NCBI GenBank assembly: GCA_035940955.1
Contig: DASZEJ010000008.1
Coordinates: forward strand, 1-64,000
Length of the DNA stretch: 64,000 nucleotides
Origin: CADCVT01 sp035940955
Lineage (GTDB): Bacteria; Actinomycetota; Thermoleophilia; Solirubrobacterales; Solirubrobacteraceae
Direction: 5' to 3'
Shown: positions 10,288 through 18,546 of the stretch, piece after piece
Layout: each line of letters opens with the position of its first letter
Position numbering within the stretch: the stretch's first letter is position 1
Program-made: the position numbers and the translations under genes
Notes under the pieces: generated by a model
What the model saw: the letters and a program-made list of their open reading frames with translations, nothing else
Database searches by the model: none
What the model was told of the DNA's origin: nothing

Positions 10288-10293
10288 TAGAGT
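10288..10293 (+). promoter_or_regulatory. Putative -10 box of the sugar-type ABC operon
   Basis: TAGAGT lies 43 bases before the GTG of the next ATPase gene, in the gap after the amidotransferase. It is followed by an unusually good Shine-Dalgarno sequence, AGGAGGAGGG at 10321-10330, which fixes the start at GTG 10336. No firm -35 box. Confidence 0.4.
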
Positions 10294-10335
10294 CGGCCGC
10301 GGCGGGGCAGGGTGCCCCCCAGGAGGAGGGTCGAG

Positions 10336-11562
10336 GTGGCAGAGGTCGTCTTCGAGGACGTCGGGAAGGTCTATCCCGACGGCACCAGGGCCGTGCGAGA
10401 CATGGATCTCGAGATCCGTGACGGCGAGTTCGTGGTGCTCGTCGGGCCGTCGGGCTGCGGCAAGACCACGGCGCTGCGCATGGTCGCGGGGCTCGAGGAC
10501 ATCAGCGAGGGCGTGCTGCGGATCGGCGAGCGCGTCGTCAACTACGTCCCCAGCCGCGACCGGGACATCGCCATGGTGTTCCAGAGCTACGCGCTCTACC
10601 CCCACCTGACGGTCTACGACAACATCGCCTTCAGCCTGCGCCTGCGCGGGCAGAAGAAGGAGGAGCGCGACCGCCGGGTGCGGCACGCCGCGCAGATCCT
10701 CGGCCTCGAGGAGCACCTGGACCGCAAGCCGCGCTCGCTGTCCGGCGGCCAGCGCCAGCGCGTCGCGATGGGGCGCGCGATCGTCCGCGAGCCGGCGGCG
10801 TTCCTCATGGACGAGCCGCTCTCGAACCTCGACGCGAAGCTGCGCGTCCAGGTGCGGGCGGAGATCGCCGAGCTGCAGTCCCAGCTCGGCGTCACGACGA
10901 TCTACGTCACGCACGACCAGACCGAGGCGATGACGATGGGCGACCGCGTCGCCGTCATGCGCAAGGGCGAGCTCCAGCAGGTCGCCGCGCCGCAGGACCT
11001 CTACGACCGCCCGGTCAACCTGTTCGTCGCCGGCTTCATCGGCAGCCCGTCGATGAACATGCTCGTCGCCGCGCTCGAGCGCGACGGCGACGAGCTGGTC
11101 GCGCGGTTCGGCGAGCAGCGCCTCCCCCTCGGCCCCGAGGCCGAGTCCAGGCACCCCGGGCTGCGCGCCTACGAGGGCCGGGAGGTCATCGTCGGCATCC
11201 GGCCCGAGGACCTCGAGGACCGCGCGCTGGCCGAGCAGGCCGACGCCGACCGCTGCTTCATCACCGGCGAGGTCACCCTGCGCGAGGCGCTCGGCTCCGA
11301 GGTCATCGTCCACTTCCGCACCGACGCCCGCGAGGCCGTGACGGAGGACGTCCGCGAGCTCGTCGAGGACATGGGCGACGAGCGCAAGCTGAAGGCCGAC
11401 GGCGACGCCGACGGCGCGAAGGTCGTCGGCCGGTTCGGAGCGCGGTCGGGCGTGCGCGCCGGCGACCGCATCGAGGTCGCCGTCGACACGCGCGGCCTGC
11501 ACTTCTTCGACCCCGGCACGAGCCGCGGGATCTACGACGAGACGTCAACGATGGAGGCGTGA
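10336..11562 (+). CDS. Sugar-type ABC transporter ATP-binding protein (MsmX/UgpC/MalK family)
   Basis: 408 residues. Walker A GPSGCGKT, Q-loop VFQSYALYPHLTVYDNI, signature LSGGQRQR, Walker B AAFLMDEPLSNLD and H-loop VTHDQTEAMTMGDR are intact; the C-terminal half holds the paired TOBE/OB regulatory folds of the carbohydrate-importer ATPases. YVPSRDRDIAMVFQSYALYP is characteristic of the MsmX/UgpC group, which can serve several importers. Start: GTG 10336, just after a strong AGGAGGAGGG; an earlier GTG at 10312 in the same frame lies upstream of that site. Stop overlaps the start of the solute-binding gene. Confidence 0.9.
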   Translation: MAEVVFEDVGKVYPDGTRAVRDMDLEIRDGEFVVLVGPSGCGKTTALRMVAGLEDISEGVLRIGERVVNYVPSRDRDIAMVFQSYALYPHLTVYDNIAFSLRLRGQKKEERDRRVRHAAQILGLEEHLDRKPRSLSGGQRQRVAMGRAIVREPAAFLMDEPLSNLDAKLRVQVRAEIAELQSQLGVTTIYVTHDQTEAMTMGDRVAVMRKGELQQVAAPQDLYDRPVNLFVAGFIGSPSMNMLVAALERDGDELVARFGEQRLPLGPEAESRHPGLRAYEGREVIVGIRPEDLEDRALAEQADADRCFITGEVTLREALGSEVIVHFRTDAREAVTEDVRELVEDMGDERKLKADGDADGAKVVGRFGARSGVRAGDRIEVAVDTRGLHFFDPGTSRGIYDETSTMEA

Positions 11563-12896
11563 TGACGATTCCCACCAGGATGGCGGCCGTGCTGGCCGCG
11601 CTGATGCTGGCCCTCGGGGTGGCCGCGTGCGGCGGCGACGACGAGGAGGACGCCGGCACCACCCAGGCGCAGACCACGGAGGAAGCGACGAAGGACGTCT
11701 CCGGCACGGTCTCGACGATGGCCATCTGGAGCGGCCCGGAGCAGGAGGCGTTCCGGGCGGTGCTCGACGGCTTCGAGAAGAAGTACCCGGGCGTGAAGGC
11801 GCGCTACGACTCGGCGGGCGACCAGCTCCCGACCGTCCTCTCGACCGCGGTCGAGGGCGGCAAGCCGCCGGACGTCGCGATCGTCGGCCAGCCCGGCCTC
11901 GTCGAGCAGTTCCAGGCCAAGGACGCGCTCAAGCCGATCGACTTCATCAAGGACACGGTCGAGCAGGACTTCGGCGAGGACTGGGTCAAGGTCGGGACGG
12001 TCGACGGGAAGCTGTACGGCCTGCTCTTCAAGGCCGCCAACAAGTCGACGGTCTGGTTCAACACCCAGGTCTTCGAGGACGCGGGCGTCGAGCCGCCCGA
12101 GGACTGGCAGGGCTTCCTCGACAACGCTCAGACGCTCACCCAGGCCGGCACGCCCGCCTACTCGCTCGGCGGCGCCGACGGGTGGACGCTCACCGACCTG
12201 TTCGAGAACATCTACCTCCGGACGGCCGGGCCCGAGAAGTACGACCAGCTCGCCGAGCACGAGATCCCGTGGACCGACGAGTCCGTGATCAAGGCGCTCG
12301 AGGAGATGAAGAAGGTCACGGGCGACCGGCAGAACATCGCCGGCGGCACGCGCGGCGCGCTGCAGACGGAGTTCCCGACCTCGGTCTCGCAGGTGTTCGG
12401 CGACCCGCCGAAGGCCGCGCAGGTCATCGAGGGCGACTTCGTCGCGGGCGTCATCACCGCCGAGACGAAGGCCAAGCCGCAGCAGGACTTCGACGTGTTC
12501 GCCTTCCCGTCGATCGAGGGCGGCCCCGAGAACGCCGTCGTCGGCGGGGGCGACACGGCGATCATGTTCAGCGACTCGCCGGCCAGCCGGGCGCTCATGG
12601 AGTACCTGGCGACGCCGGAGGCCGCTGAGATCTGGGCGCGCCGCGGCGGGTTCGCGTCGGGCAACAAGAACCTCGACGCGAACGTGTACCCCGACGAGAT
12701 CACGCGCAAGACGGCGGGCGCGCTCGGCGAGGCGGAGACGTTCCGCTTCGACATGTCCGACCTCGCGCCGGCCGAGTTCGGCGCGACGCCGGGCAAGGGC
12801 GAGTGGAAGATCCTGCAGGACTTCCTGTCCAACGGCGACGTCCAGAAGACCGCCCAGGCCCTGGAGCGGGCGGCGAAGCGGGCGTACGAGAAGTAG
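11562..12896 (+). CDS. Extracellular solute-binding lipoprotein, carbohydrate type
   Basis: 444 residues with signal peptide and lipobox LGVAAC, followed by an acidic linker (GGDDEEDAG) and a family 1 solute-binding fold: STMAIWSGPEQEAF, then PDVAIVGQPGLVEQF and GLLFKAANKSTVWFN, motifs of sugar-binding receptors. The ligand cannot be named. ATG 11562 is preferred because GGAGG sits four bases upstream and the ATG overlaps the previous TGA; a GTG three bases earlier is possible. First of a binding protein-permease-permease set that uses the upstream ATPase. Confidence 0.88.
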   Translation: MTIPTRMAAVLAALMLALGVAACGGDDEEDAGTTQAQTTEEATKDVSGTVSTMAIWSGPEQEAFRAVLDGFEKKYPGVKARYDSAGDQLPTVLSTAVEGGKPPDVAIVGQPGLVEQFQAKDALKPIDFIKDTVEQDFGEDWVKVGTVDGKLYGLLFKAANKSTVWFNTQVFEDAGVEPPEDWQGFLDNAQTLTQAGTPAYSLGGADGWTLTDLFENIYLRTAGPEKYDQLAEHEIPWTDESVIKALEEMKKVTGDRQNIAGGTRGALQTEFPTSVSQVFGDPPKAAQVIEGDFVAGVITAETKAKPQQDFDVFAFPSIEGGPENAVVGGGDTAIMFSDSPASRALMEYLATPEAAEIWARRGGFASGNKNLDANVYPDEITRKTAGALGEAETFRFDMSDLAPAEFGATPGKGEWKILQDFLSNGDVQKTAQALERAAKRAYEK

Positions 12897-12917
12897 GAGG
12901 GCGACCGGCAGCACGTC

Positions 12918-14252
12918 ATGAGCGGGAGCGGGAACGTCGCGGCGGTGCCGCCCGAAGGCGAGCACCGCACGCTGTGGCGCCGCCACGGCACCGCTGCGGT
13001 GTTCCTGCTGCCCGCTCTCGTGCTGCTCGGCCTGTGGGTCGTCTATCCGGCGATCTACACGATCGTCCGCAGCTTCTTCGGCAAGGACGGCTTCGCCGAG
13101 TTCGTCGGCATCGACAACTACGAGGCGCTGTTCACGGACGACGGCCTCATCACCGCGATCAAGAACAACGCGATCTGGGTCGCGGTGGTGCCGGCGCTCG
13201 TCACGGCGATCGGCCTGATCTTCGCGGTGCTGCTCGAGCGCGTCCGCTGGTCGGTCGCGTTCAAGACGGCGGTCTTCATGCCGATGGCGATCTCGGCCTT
13301 CGCCGCCGGCGTCATCTGGCGGATCACGCTCGAGGAGGACCCCGACCGCGGCGTCGTCAACGCGGGGATCTCCGCGGTCGCCGACGCGTTCGACCCGCCG
13401 GGGCCGCTGCCGCGCGCGCTGCCGTCGCAGCGCGACGCGATGGAGGGCTCGCCGCAGCGCGGGTTCACGCTGCGCGAGCCGGTCCGTCCGGGCGGCGTCG
13501 CGGTGCTCGGGCTGACCGGCATCCCGCCCCGCAACGTGCCCGAGGACGCGCAGCAGGCCGAGCGCCCGCCGCCCGAGCCGGGGTCGGTCGCGGGCGTCGT
13601 GTGGCGCGACTTCAGCCCGGGCGGGGGCCGGCCCGGCGTCGTCGAGCGGGGTGAGCGCGGCATACCCGGCGTCACCGTCGAGCTGCGGACGCCCGGCGGC
13701 GGGACCCGCACGGCGGAGACCGACGCGAAGGGGACGTTCCGCTTCGCGGGCCTCAAGGAGGGCGGCGCCTACCGGGTCGGCATCGGGAAGGCGACGTTCG
13801 CGCAGTCGGCGAGCGGGCCGAGCTGGCTGGGCGAGAAGCTCATCGTGCCGTCGCTGCTGATCGCCTACATCTGGATCTGGGCGGGCTTCGCGATGGTCGT
13901 GATCGGCGCCGGGCTGTCGTCGATGCCGCGCGACGTGCTCGAGGCCGCCCGGACGGAGGGCGCGACCGAGTGGCAGGTGTTCCGGCGCGTCACCGTGCCG
14001 CTGCTCGCCCCGGTGCTGTCGGTCGTCTTCATCACGATGGTCATCAACGTGCTGAAGGTGTTCGACATCGTGCTGTCGCTCGCGCCCGGGTCGGTGCAGG
14101 ACGACGCGACCGTGATCGCGGTCTCGATGTGGCGCACGTCATTCGGCGGGGTCAACGACTTCGGGCTCGGGTCGGCGATCGCCGTCTTCCTGTTCGTGCT
14201 GGTGATCCCCGTGCTGGCGCTCAACGTCAAGCGATTCAGGAGCGAGCAGTAG
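12918..14252 (+). CDS. Sugar-type ABC permease (MalF-like) with inserted SD-repeat/Cna-B-like domain
   Basis: 444 residues, about 130-150 more than ordinary MalF-type subunits without a P2 loop. Helices 1-3 lie at about 27-50, 84-105 and 118-138; the remaining helices begin near 310 with LLIAYIWIWAGFAMVVIGAG, and the EAA loop (EAARTEGATEWQVF) follows at 341. Between them, about residues 155-305, sits an extracytoplasmic insert: a Pro-rich linker, then an SD-repeat/Cna-B-like beta domain at 223-290 (SVAGVVWRDF, IPGVTVELRTPGG, ETDAKGTFRFAGLKEG). Such domains are usual in surface adhesins and polysaccharide-linked proteins, not permeases. No stop or frame break joins the parts. It may contact the binding protein or cell wall. 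RBS-like GGAGG at the end of the upstream gene. Confidence 0.85.
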   Translation: MSGSGNVAAVPPEGEHRTLWRRHGTAAVFLLPALVLLGLWVVYPAIYTIVRSFFGKDGFAEFVGIDNYEALFTDDGLITAIKNNAIWVAVVPALVTAIGLIFAVLLERVRWSVAFKTAVFMPMAISAFAAGVIWRITLEEDPDRGVVNAGISAVADAFDPPGPLPRALPSQRDAMEGSPQRGFTLREPVRPGGVAVLGLTGIPPRNVPEDAQQAERPPPEPGSVAGVVWRDFSPGGGRPGVVERGERGIPGVTVELRTPGGGTRTAETDAKGTFRFAGLKEGGAYRVGIGKATFAQSASGPSWLGEKLIVPSLLIAYIWIWAGFAMVVIGAGLSSMPRDVLEAARTEGATEWQVFRRVTVPLLAPVLSVVFITMVINVLKVFDIVLSLAPGSVQDDATVIAVSMWRTSFGGVNDFGLGSAIAVFLFVLVIPVLALNVKRFRSEQ

Positions 14253-14254
14253 CC

Positions 14255-15154
14255 ATGGCCACCGCCGAAGCCACCGCAGGGCGCGCCGCCGCAGCCGCGC
14301 AGCCGCGCGAGAGCACCGGCGCGCGCGTGGTGCGCACGCTGGGCAGGACGCCGGTCTACGTCCTGCTGATCGTCATCGGCCTGTTCTGGCTGGTCCCGAC
14401 GTTCGGGCTGTTCATCACGTCGCTCATGCCGGCGGAGGAGATCGCGGACCAGGGCTGGTGGAAGGTCATCGCCGAGCCCGGGATGGCGACGCTCGACAAC
14501 TACTCCTCGCTGTTCGACAACGAGGAGATCGTCGACTCGCTGTGGACGACGCTGTGGATCACGATCGGCGGGACGGCGATCCCGATCTTCGTCGCGGCGC
14601 TCGCCGGCTACGCGTTCGCGTGGATCGAGTTCCCGGGGCGCGACTGGCTGTTCATCGTCGTCGTCGCGCTGCTCGTCGTGCCGCTGCAGATGGCGCTGAT
14701 CCCGATCTTCTCGCTCTACAACGACGTCGGGCTGTTCGACACGATCCTCGGGCTGGCGCTCTTCCACGCCGCGTTCGGCCTGCCGTTCGCGGTGTTCCTG
14801 CTGCGCAACTTCTTCATCGGGATCCCGCGCGAGCTGCTCGAGGCGGCGCGGCTCGACGGCGCGTCGGAGCTGACGATCTTCTTCCGGCTGATCCTGCCGC
14901 TCGGCCTCCCGGCGATCGCGTCGCTCGGCATCTTCCAGTTCCTGTGGACGTGGAACGACCTGCTGGTCGCGCTGACCTTCGGCCGCGAGACCCAGCCGAT
15001 CACCGTCGCGATCTTCAGCCAGCTGCGCCAGTTCGGCGGGAACATCGAGCTGATCGCGCCCGCGTCGTTCGTCTCGCTGGCGATCCCGCTCGTCGTCTTC
15101 TTCGCCTTCCAGCGCTACTTCGTGCAGGGGCTGCTGGCGGGTTCGGTGAAGTAG
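14255..15154 (+). CDS. Sugar-type ABC permease (MalG-like)
   Basis: 299 residues, six helices, with EAA loop LLEAARLDGASELTIFFRLILPLGLP and the C-terminal segment FFAFQRYFVQGLLAGSVK that ends almost every MalG-family permease. ATG two bases after the stop of the upstream permease. Normal length and no insert, in contrast to its partner. Completes a four-gene importer (ATPase, receptor, two permeases) of unknown carbohydrate-like substrate. Confidence 0.9.
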   Translation: MATAEATAGRAAAAAQPRESTGARVVRTLGRTPVYVLLIVIGLFWLVPTFGLFITSLMPAEEIADQGWWKVIAEPGMATLDNYSSLFDNEEIVDSLWTTLWITIGGTAIPIFVAALAGYAFAWIEFPGRDWLFIVVVALLVVPLQMALIPIFSLYNDVGLFDTILGLALFHAAFGLPFAVFLLRNFFIGIPRELLEAARLDGASELTIFFRLILPLGLPAIASLGIFQFLWTWNDLLVALTFGRETQPITVAIFSQLRQFGGNIELIAPASFVSLAIPLVVFFAFQRYFVQGLLAGSVK

Positions 15155-15159
15155 TCCAC

Positions 15160-15927
15160 GTGGCCGTCCCGCTGATCGCCATCACGACCTCCGAGCTGCG
15201 CAAGCCGGGCAGCAGCGAGGTCGCCACCTCCGCCCACAGGCAGGAGCCCGGCGGCCGGCGCGACATGGCGCTCGCGATGGCCTACCCGAGCGCGATCGAG
15301 CGCGGCGGGGGCGCGCCGCTGGTCATCCCGCCGTTCGCCGCCGAGCGCGACGTCGAGACGATCCTCGACCGGGTCGACGGCCTGCTCGTCTCCGGCGGTC
15401 CCGACATCGACCCGTGCCTGTACGGCGAGCCGCCGCACCCGAAGCTCGGGCCGACCGACGTCGGCCTCGACCGGTTCGAGATCGGGCTGGTCCGGCGGGC
15501 GCTGGAGCGCGACCTGCCGCTGCTCGGCATCTGCCGCGGGGCTGAGGTGCTGAACGTCGCGCGCGGCGGGACGCTCGTGCAGCACGTCGACGGCCACCGC
15601 CAGGAGGAGGAGGGGCGCATCGCCACGCAGGACGTGCGGGTCGAGGAGGGCAGCCGGCTCGCGGACGTGCTCGGCGAGACGCGGATCCGCGTCAACACCT
15701 TCCACCACCAGGCCGTCGAGCGCCTCGGCGGCGGCGTGCGGGCGGTCGCGTGGGCCGACGACGGGGTCGTCGAGGCGATCGAGCTGGCCGGGCTGGACTT
15801 CGCGATCGGCGTCCAGTGGCACGCCGAGAGCCTCATCGACGACGCGCACCACTGCGCGCTGTTCGCCCGGTTCGCCGCGGCGGCGCACCGCCACCGGTCG
15901 CGCGCCGTGCGGCCGCGGGCGGCGTAG
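15160..15927 (+). CDS. Gamma-glutamyl-gamma-aminobutyrate hydrolase (PuuD) family protein
   Basis: 255 residues, GTG start five bases after the permease stop. Class I glutamine-amidotransferase fold of the C26 peptidase type: VDGLLVSGGPDIDPCLYGE, nucleophile GICRGAE (Cys125), and GVQWHAES (His221, Glu223). In the Puu putrescine route this family releases GABA from gamma-glutamyl-GABA. With the amine oxidase and Pot importer upstream and a GCS2-type ligase downstream, a gamma-glutamyl route for amines is attractive, though the enzyme could instead act on another gamma-glutamyl compound. The conserved NTFHHQAVERLG segment supports the family. Probably cotranscribed with the importer. Confidence 0.85.
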   Translation: MAVPLIAITTSELRKPGSSEVATSAHRQEPGGRRDMALAMAYPSAIERGGGAPLVIPPFAAERDVETILDRVDGLLVSGGPDIDPCLYGEPPHPKLGPTDVGLDRFEIGLVRRALERDLPLLGICRGAEVLNVARGGTLVQHVDGHRQEEEGRIATQDVRVEEGSRLADVLGETRIRVNTFHHQAVERLGGGVRAVAWADDGVVEAIELAGLDFAIGVQWHAESLIDDAHHCALFARFAAAAHRHRSRAVRPRAA

Positions 15928-16060
15928 CCGCGACCCGCAGCGGCCGACCTCGCCCCGGGCGCCGCTCGCCGCGCCCGCAGCGGCCAACCTCGCCCGCCCC
16001 TCTCCGTTCAAGGTGGTGACACCGTGAGTGAGCGGCGGTCGGGCGGGAAAGGAAAGCGAC
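15928..16060. other. 133-base spacer with a short direct repeat
   Basis: No gene seen. Contains CGCAGCGGCC-G/A-ACCTCGCCC twice (near 15937 and 15978), GC-rich, with no clear promoter. The distal part carries GGAAAGGAAAG, the likely ribosome site of the next gene. Confidence 0.4.
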
Positions 16061-17395
16061 GTGGGCATCTTCGACGAGGCGTTCGACGAGCGGGGCCGGC
16101 CGCGCGACGCGTACGCGCCGGTGCTCGACCGTCTCGCCGAGCGCGACCTCGACCGCGCCGTCCGCACCGTCCGCGGCCGGCTCGGCGAGGAGGGCTGCCG
16201 GTTCGGGCGCGGCGAGGACGCCGAGCCGTTCCGCGTCGACGTCGTCCCGCGCATCATCACCGCCGCGGAGTGGGAGCCGCTGGCCGCCGGGCTCGAGCAG
16301 CGCGTCCGGGCGCTGCACGCCTTCCTCGCCGACGCCTACGGCGAGCGGCGGATCGTCGCCGAGGGCGTCATGCCCGCGCGCGTCGTCGAGGGCGCCGACC
16401 ACTTCCAGCCCGAGCTGGCCGAGCTGCCCGCGCCGCGCGTGCGGATCGCGCTCGCCGGCCTCGACGTGATCCGCTGCCCCGACGGCGCGTTCCGGGTGCT
16501 GGAGGACAACCTGCGCACGCCGTCCGGGCTGGCGTACGCGTTCGCCGCCCGCGACGCCGTCTCGGGCGTGGCGGGCGACGGCGCCGTCCCGGTCCGCGAG
16601 CCGGCCGTCGAGCTGCTGGGCCGCGCGGTGCGCTCGGCGGCGCTGCGCAACCGCGACGACCCGCGCGTCGTCCTGCTCACCGACGGCCCGTCGAACAGCG
16701 CGCACTGGGAGCACCGGCAGCTCGCCGAGCTGCTCGGCGTCGAGCTGGTGACGCTGCGCGAGCTGCGCCCCGAGGCCGTCGACGTGGTCTACCGGCGCAC
16801 CGACGACGACGTGCTGCGCGAGCGGCGCACCGGCGAGCTGACGGCGGTCGGCCGCGCGCTCCTCCCGGGTCTGCGGGCCGGGACGCTGGCCTGCGTGAAC
16901 TGGCTCGGCAACGGCGCCGCGGACGACAAGCTCGTCCAGGCCTACGTCGAGGACATGATCCGCTTCTACCTCGGCGAGGAGCCGCAGGTGCGCTCGGTCG
17001 GCACCTACGACCTGACGCGCCCGGGCCGGCTCGAGGAGGTCCTCGACCGCCTCGGCGAGATGGTCGTCAAGCCGCGCTCGGCTCACGGCGGCGAGGGCGT
17101 GTTCGTCGGGCCGGTCGCCGGCCTCGCCGAGCGCGACCGGGTCGCCCGCCTGGTCCGCGACGCGCCGGAGGCGTTCGTGGCGCAGGAGACCGTCTGGTTC
17201 TCGCGCCACCCGACCGTGATCGACGGCCGGCTCGCGCCGCGCCACGTCGACCTGCGCGCGTTCGTCACGTTCGACGGCGAGCGCGCGACCGCCGTGCCCG
17301 GCGGGCTCAGCCGGGTGGCGTTCGACGAGGGCGAGCTGGTGGTCAACTCGTCGCAGGGCGGCGGGGCGAAGGACACCTGGGTGCTGCCCGCGTGA
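16061..17395 (+). CDS. Circularly permuted ATP-grasp type 2 protein (COOH-NH2 ligase family)
   Basis: 444 residues. The start GTG 16061 follows GGAAAGGAAAG at a proper distance and gives VGIFDEAFDERGRPRDAY, the usual beginning of this family (an upstream GTG at 16028 is less likely). Motifs of the permuted ATP-grasp fold include VLEDNLRTPSGLAYA and LTDGP in the middle and VVKPRSAHGGEGVFVG with the phosphate-binding Gly-rich loop, then RHVDLRAFV near the C terminus. Family members are thought to form amide bonds in peptides or small molecules; no substrate has been settled for most. It overlaps the following GCS2-type ligase by four bases (GTGA), so the two probably work in one pathway. The usual alpha-E and transglutaminase partners are absent here. 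Confidence 0.8.
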   Translation: MGIFDEAFDERGRPRDAYAPVLDRLAERDLDRAVRTVRGRLGEEGCRFGRGEDAEPFRVDVVPRIITAAEWEPLAAGLEQRVRALHAFLADAYGERRIVAEGVMPARVVEGADHFQPELAELPAPRVRIALAGLDVIRCPDGAFRVLEDNLRTPSGLAYAFAARDAVSGVAGDGAVPVREPAVELLGRAVRSAALRNRDDPRVVLLTDGPSNSAHWEHRQLAELLGVELVTLRELRPEAVDVVYRRTDDDVLRERRTGELTAVGRALLPGLRAGTLACVNWLGNGAADDKLVQAYVEDMIRFYLGEEPQVRSVGTYDLTRPGRLEEVLDRLGEMVVKPRSAHGGEGVFVGPVAGLAERDRVARLVRDAPEAFVAQETVWFSRHPTVIDGRLAPRHVDLRAFVTFDGERATAVPGGLSRVAFDEGELVVNSSQGGGAKDTWVLPA

Positions 17396-18546
17396 GCCGC
17401 TCCGACGAGAGCGGGGACTGGGCCCGCTGGCCCGCCGGCGCGCCGCCGTGGACGGTCGGCATCGAGGAGGAGGTCATGCTCCTCGACCCCGAGACGTGGG
17501 CGCTCGCGCAGTGCGTGGAGGACGTGCTCGACGCCCTTCCCGGCGACCTGCGCGAGGTCGTGTGCTCGGAGACCCACAGCGGCGCCATCGAGCTGAACAC
17601 GCGCGCGCACCCGACGGTCGCCGAGGCGGCCGCCGACCTGGGCGCGCTGCGCGCGGCGCTGGCCGAGGTGCTCGACCGCCGCGGGCTGCGCGCCGCGTGC
17701 GCCGGGACGCACCCGTTCGCCGTGTGGCACGAGATGCGCGTCGCCGCCGCCGACCGCCACCAGGTCGTCGCCGGCTCGATGCGCGAGCTGGCCCGCCGCG
17801 AGCCGACGTTCGCCCTCCACGTCCACGTCGCCGTGCCGAGCGCCGCGGCGGCGATGGCGGCGGCCAACCAGCTGCGCGCGCACCTGCCGGTCCTGCTCGC
17901 GCTGTCGGCGAACTCGCCGTACTGGCAGGGGCGCGACAGCGGCCTGGCGAGCGCCCGGACGCCGCTCTTCCAGGCGTTCCCCCGCGTCGGGATCCCGCGC
18001 GCGTTCGCCTCGTACAACGACTGGGTCGAGACCGTCGACCTGCTCGTGCGCTGCCGGGCGTTCCCCGACCACAGCTTCCTGTGGTGGGACGTCCGCCTCC
18101 AGCCGCGCTACGGCACCGTCGAGGTGCGGATCATGGACGCGCAGTCCTCCGTCGAGCACGCGGCGGCGCTCGCCGCGCTCGTGCAGTGCCTCGTCCGGCT
18201 CGAGGCGACCGAGGGCTTCGCGCCGGCGACCCTCGTCCACGCGCAGGAGGTCCTGGAGGAGAACCGCTTCCTCGCCGCCCGCGACGGCATCGGAGCGGCG
18301 CTGATCGACCCGGTGCGGGAGCGCCGCGTGCCGCTGCGCGAGCTGGTCGAGCCGCTCCTCGACGCCTGCGCGCCCCACGCCGCCGACCTGCGCTGCGAGG
18401 CCGAGCTGTCGCTCGTCCGGCTGCTCGTCGGCGAGGGCGGCGCCGAGCGCCAGCGAGCACTTGCGGGCGAGGAGGACGACCAGCGCCGGCTCGTCGCCGC
18501 GCTGAGCGAGGCGTTCGCGCCGCTGCCGGCGCCGGCGCCGGCCTAG
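17392..18546 (+). CDS. GCS2-family carboxylate-amine ligase (YbdK-like)
   Basis: 384 residues, GTG start. The N terminus WTVGIEEEVMLLDP carries the acidic metal-binding cluster of the glutamate-cysteine ligase type 2 family; further marks are SGAIELNTRAHP, CAGTHPFAVW, FALHVHVAVP and WWDVRLQPRYGTVEVRIMDAQ. Such enzymes join the gamma-carboxylate of glutamate to an amine such as cysteine; YbdK-type members are weak glutamate-cysteine ligases of uncertain true amine. Overlap with the ATP-grasp gene and nearness of a gamma-glutamyl hydrolase and amine oxidase suggest gamma-glutamylation of an amine. Its stop codon TAG is part of the CTAG shared with serA. Confidence 0.85.
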   Translation: MSRSDESGDWARWPAGAPPWTVGIEEEVMLLDPETWALAQCVEDVLDALPGDLREVVCSETHSGAIELNTRAHPTVAEAAADLGALRAALAEVLDRRGLRAACAGTHPFAVWHEMRVAAADRHQVVAGSMRELARREPTFALHVHVAVPSAAAAMAAANQLRAHLPVLLALSANSPYWQGRDSGLASARTPLFQAFPRVGIPRAFASYNDWVETVDLLVRCRAFPDHSFLWWDVRLQPRYGTVEVRIMDAQSSVEHAAALAALVQCLVRLEATEGFAPATLVHAQEVLEENRFLAARDGIGAALIDPVRERRVPLRELVEPLLDACAPHAADLRCEAELSLVRLLVGEGGAERQRALAGEEDDQRRLVAALSEAFAPLPAPAPA

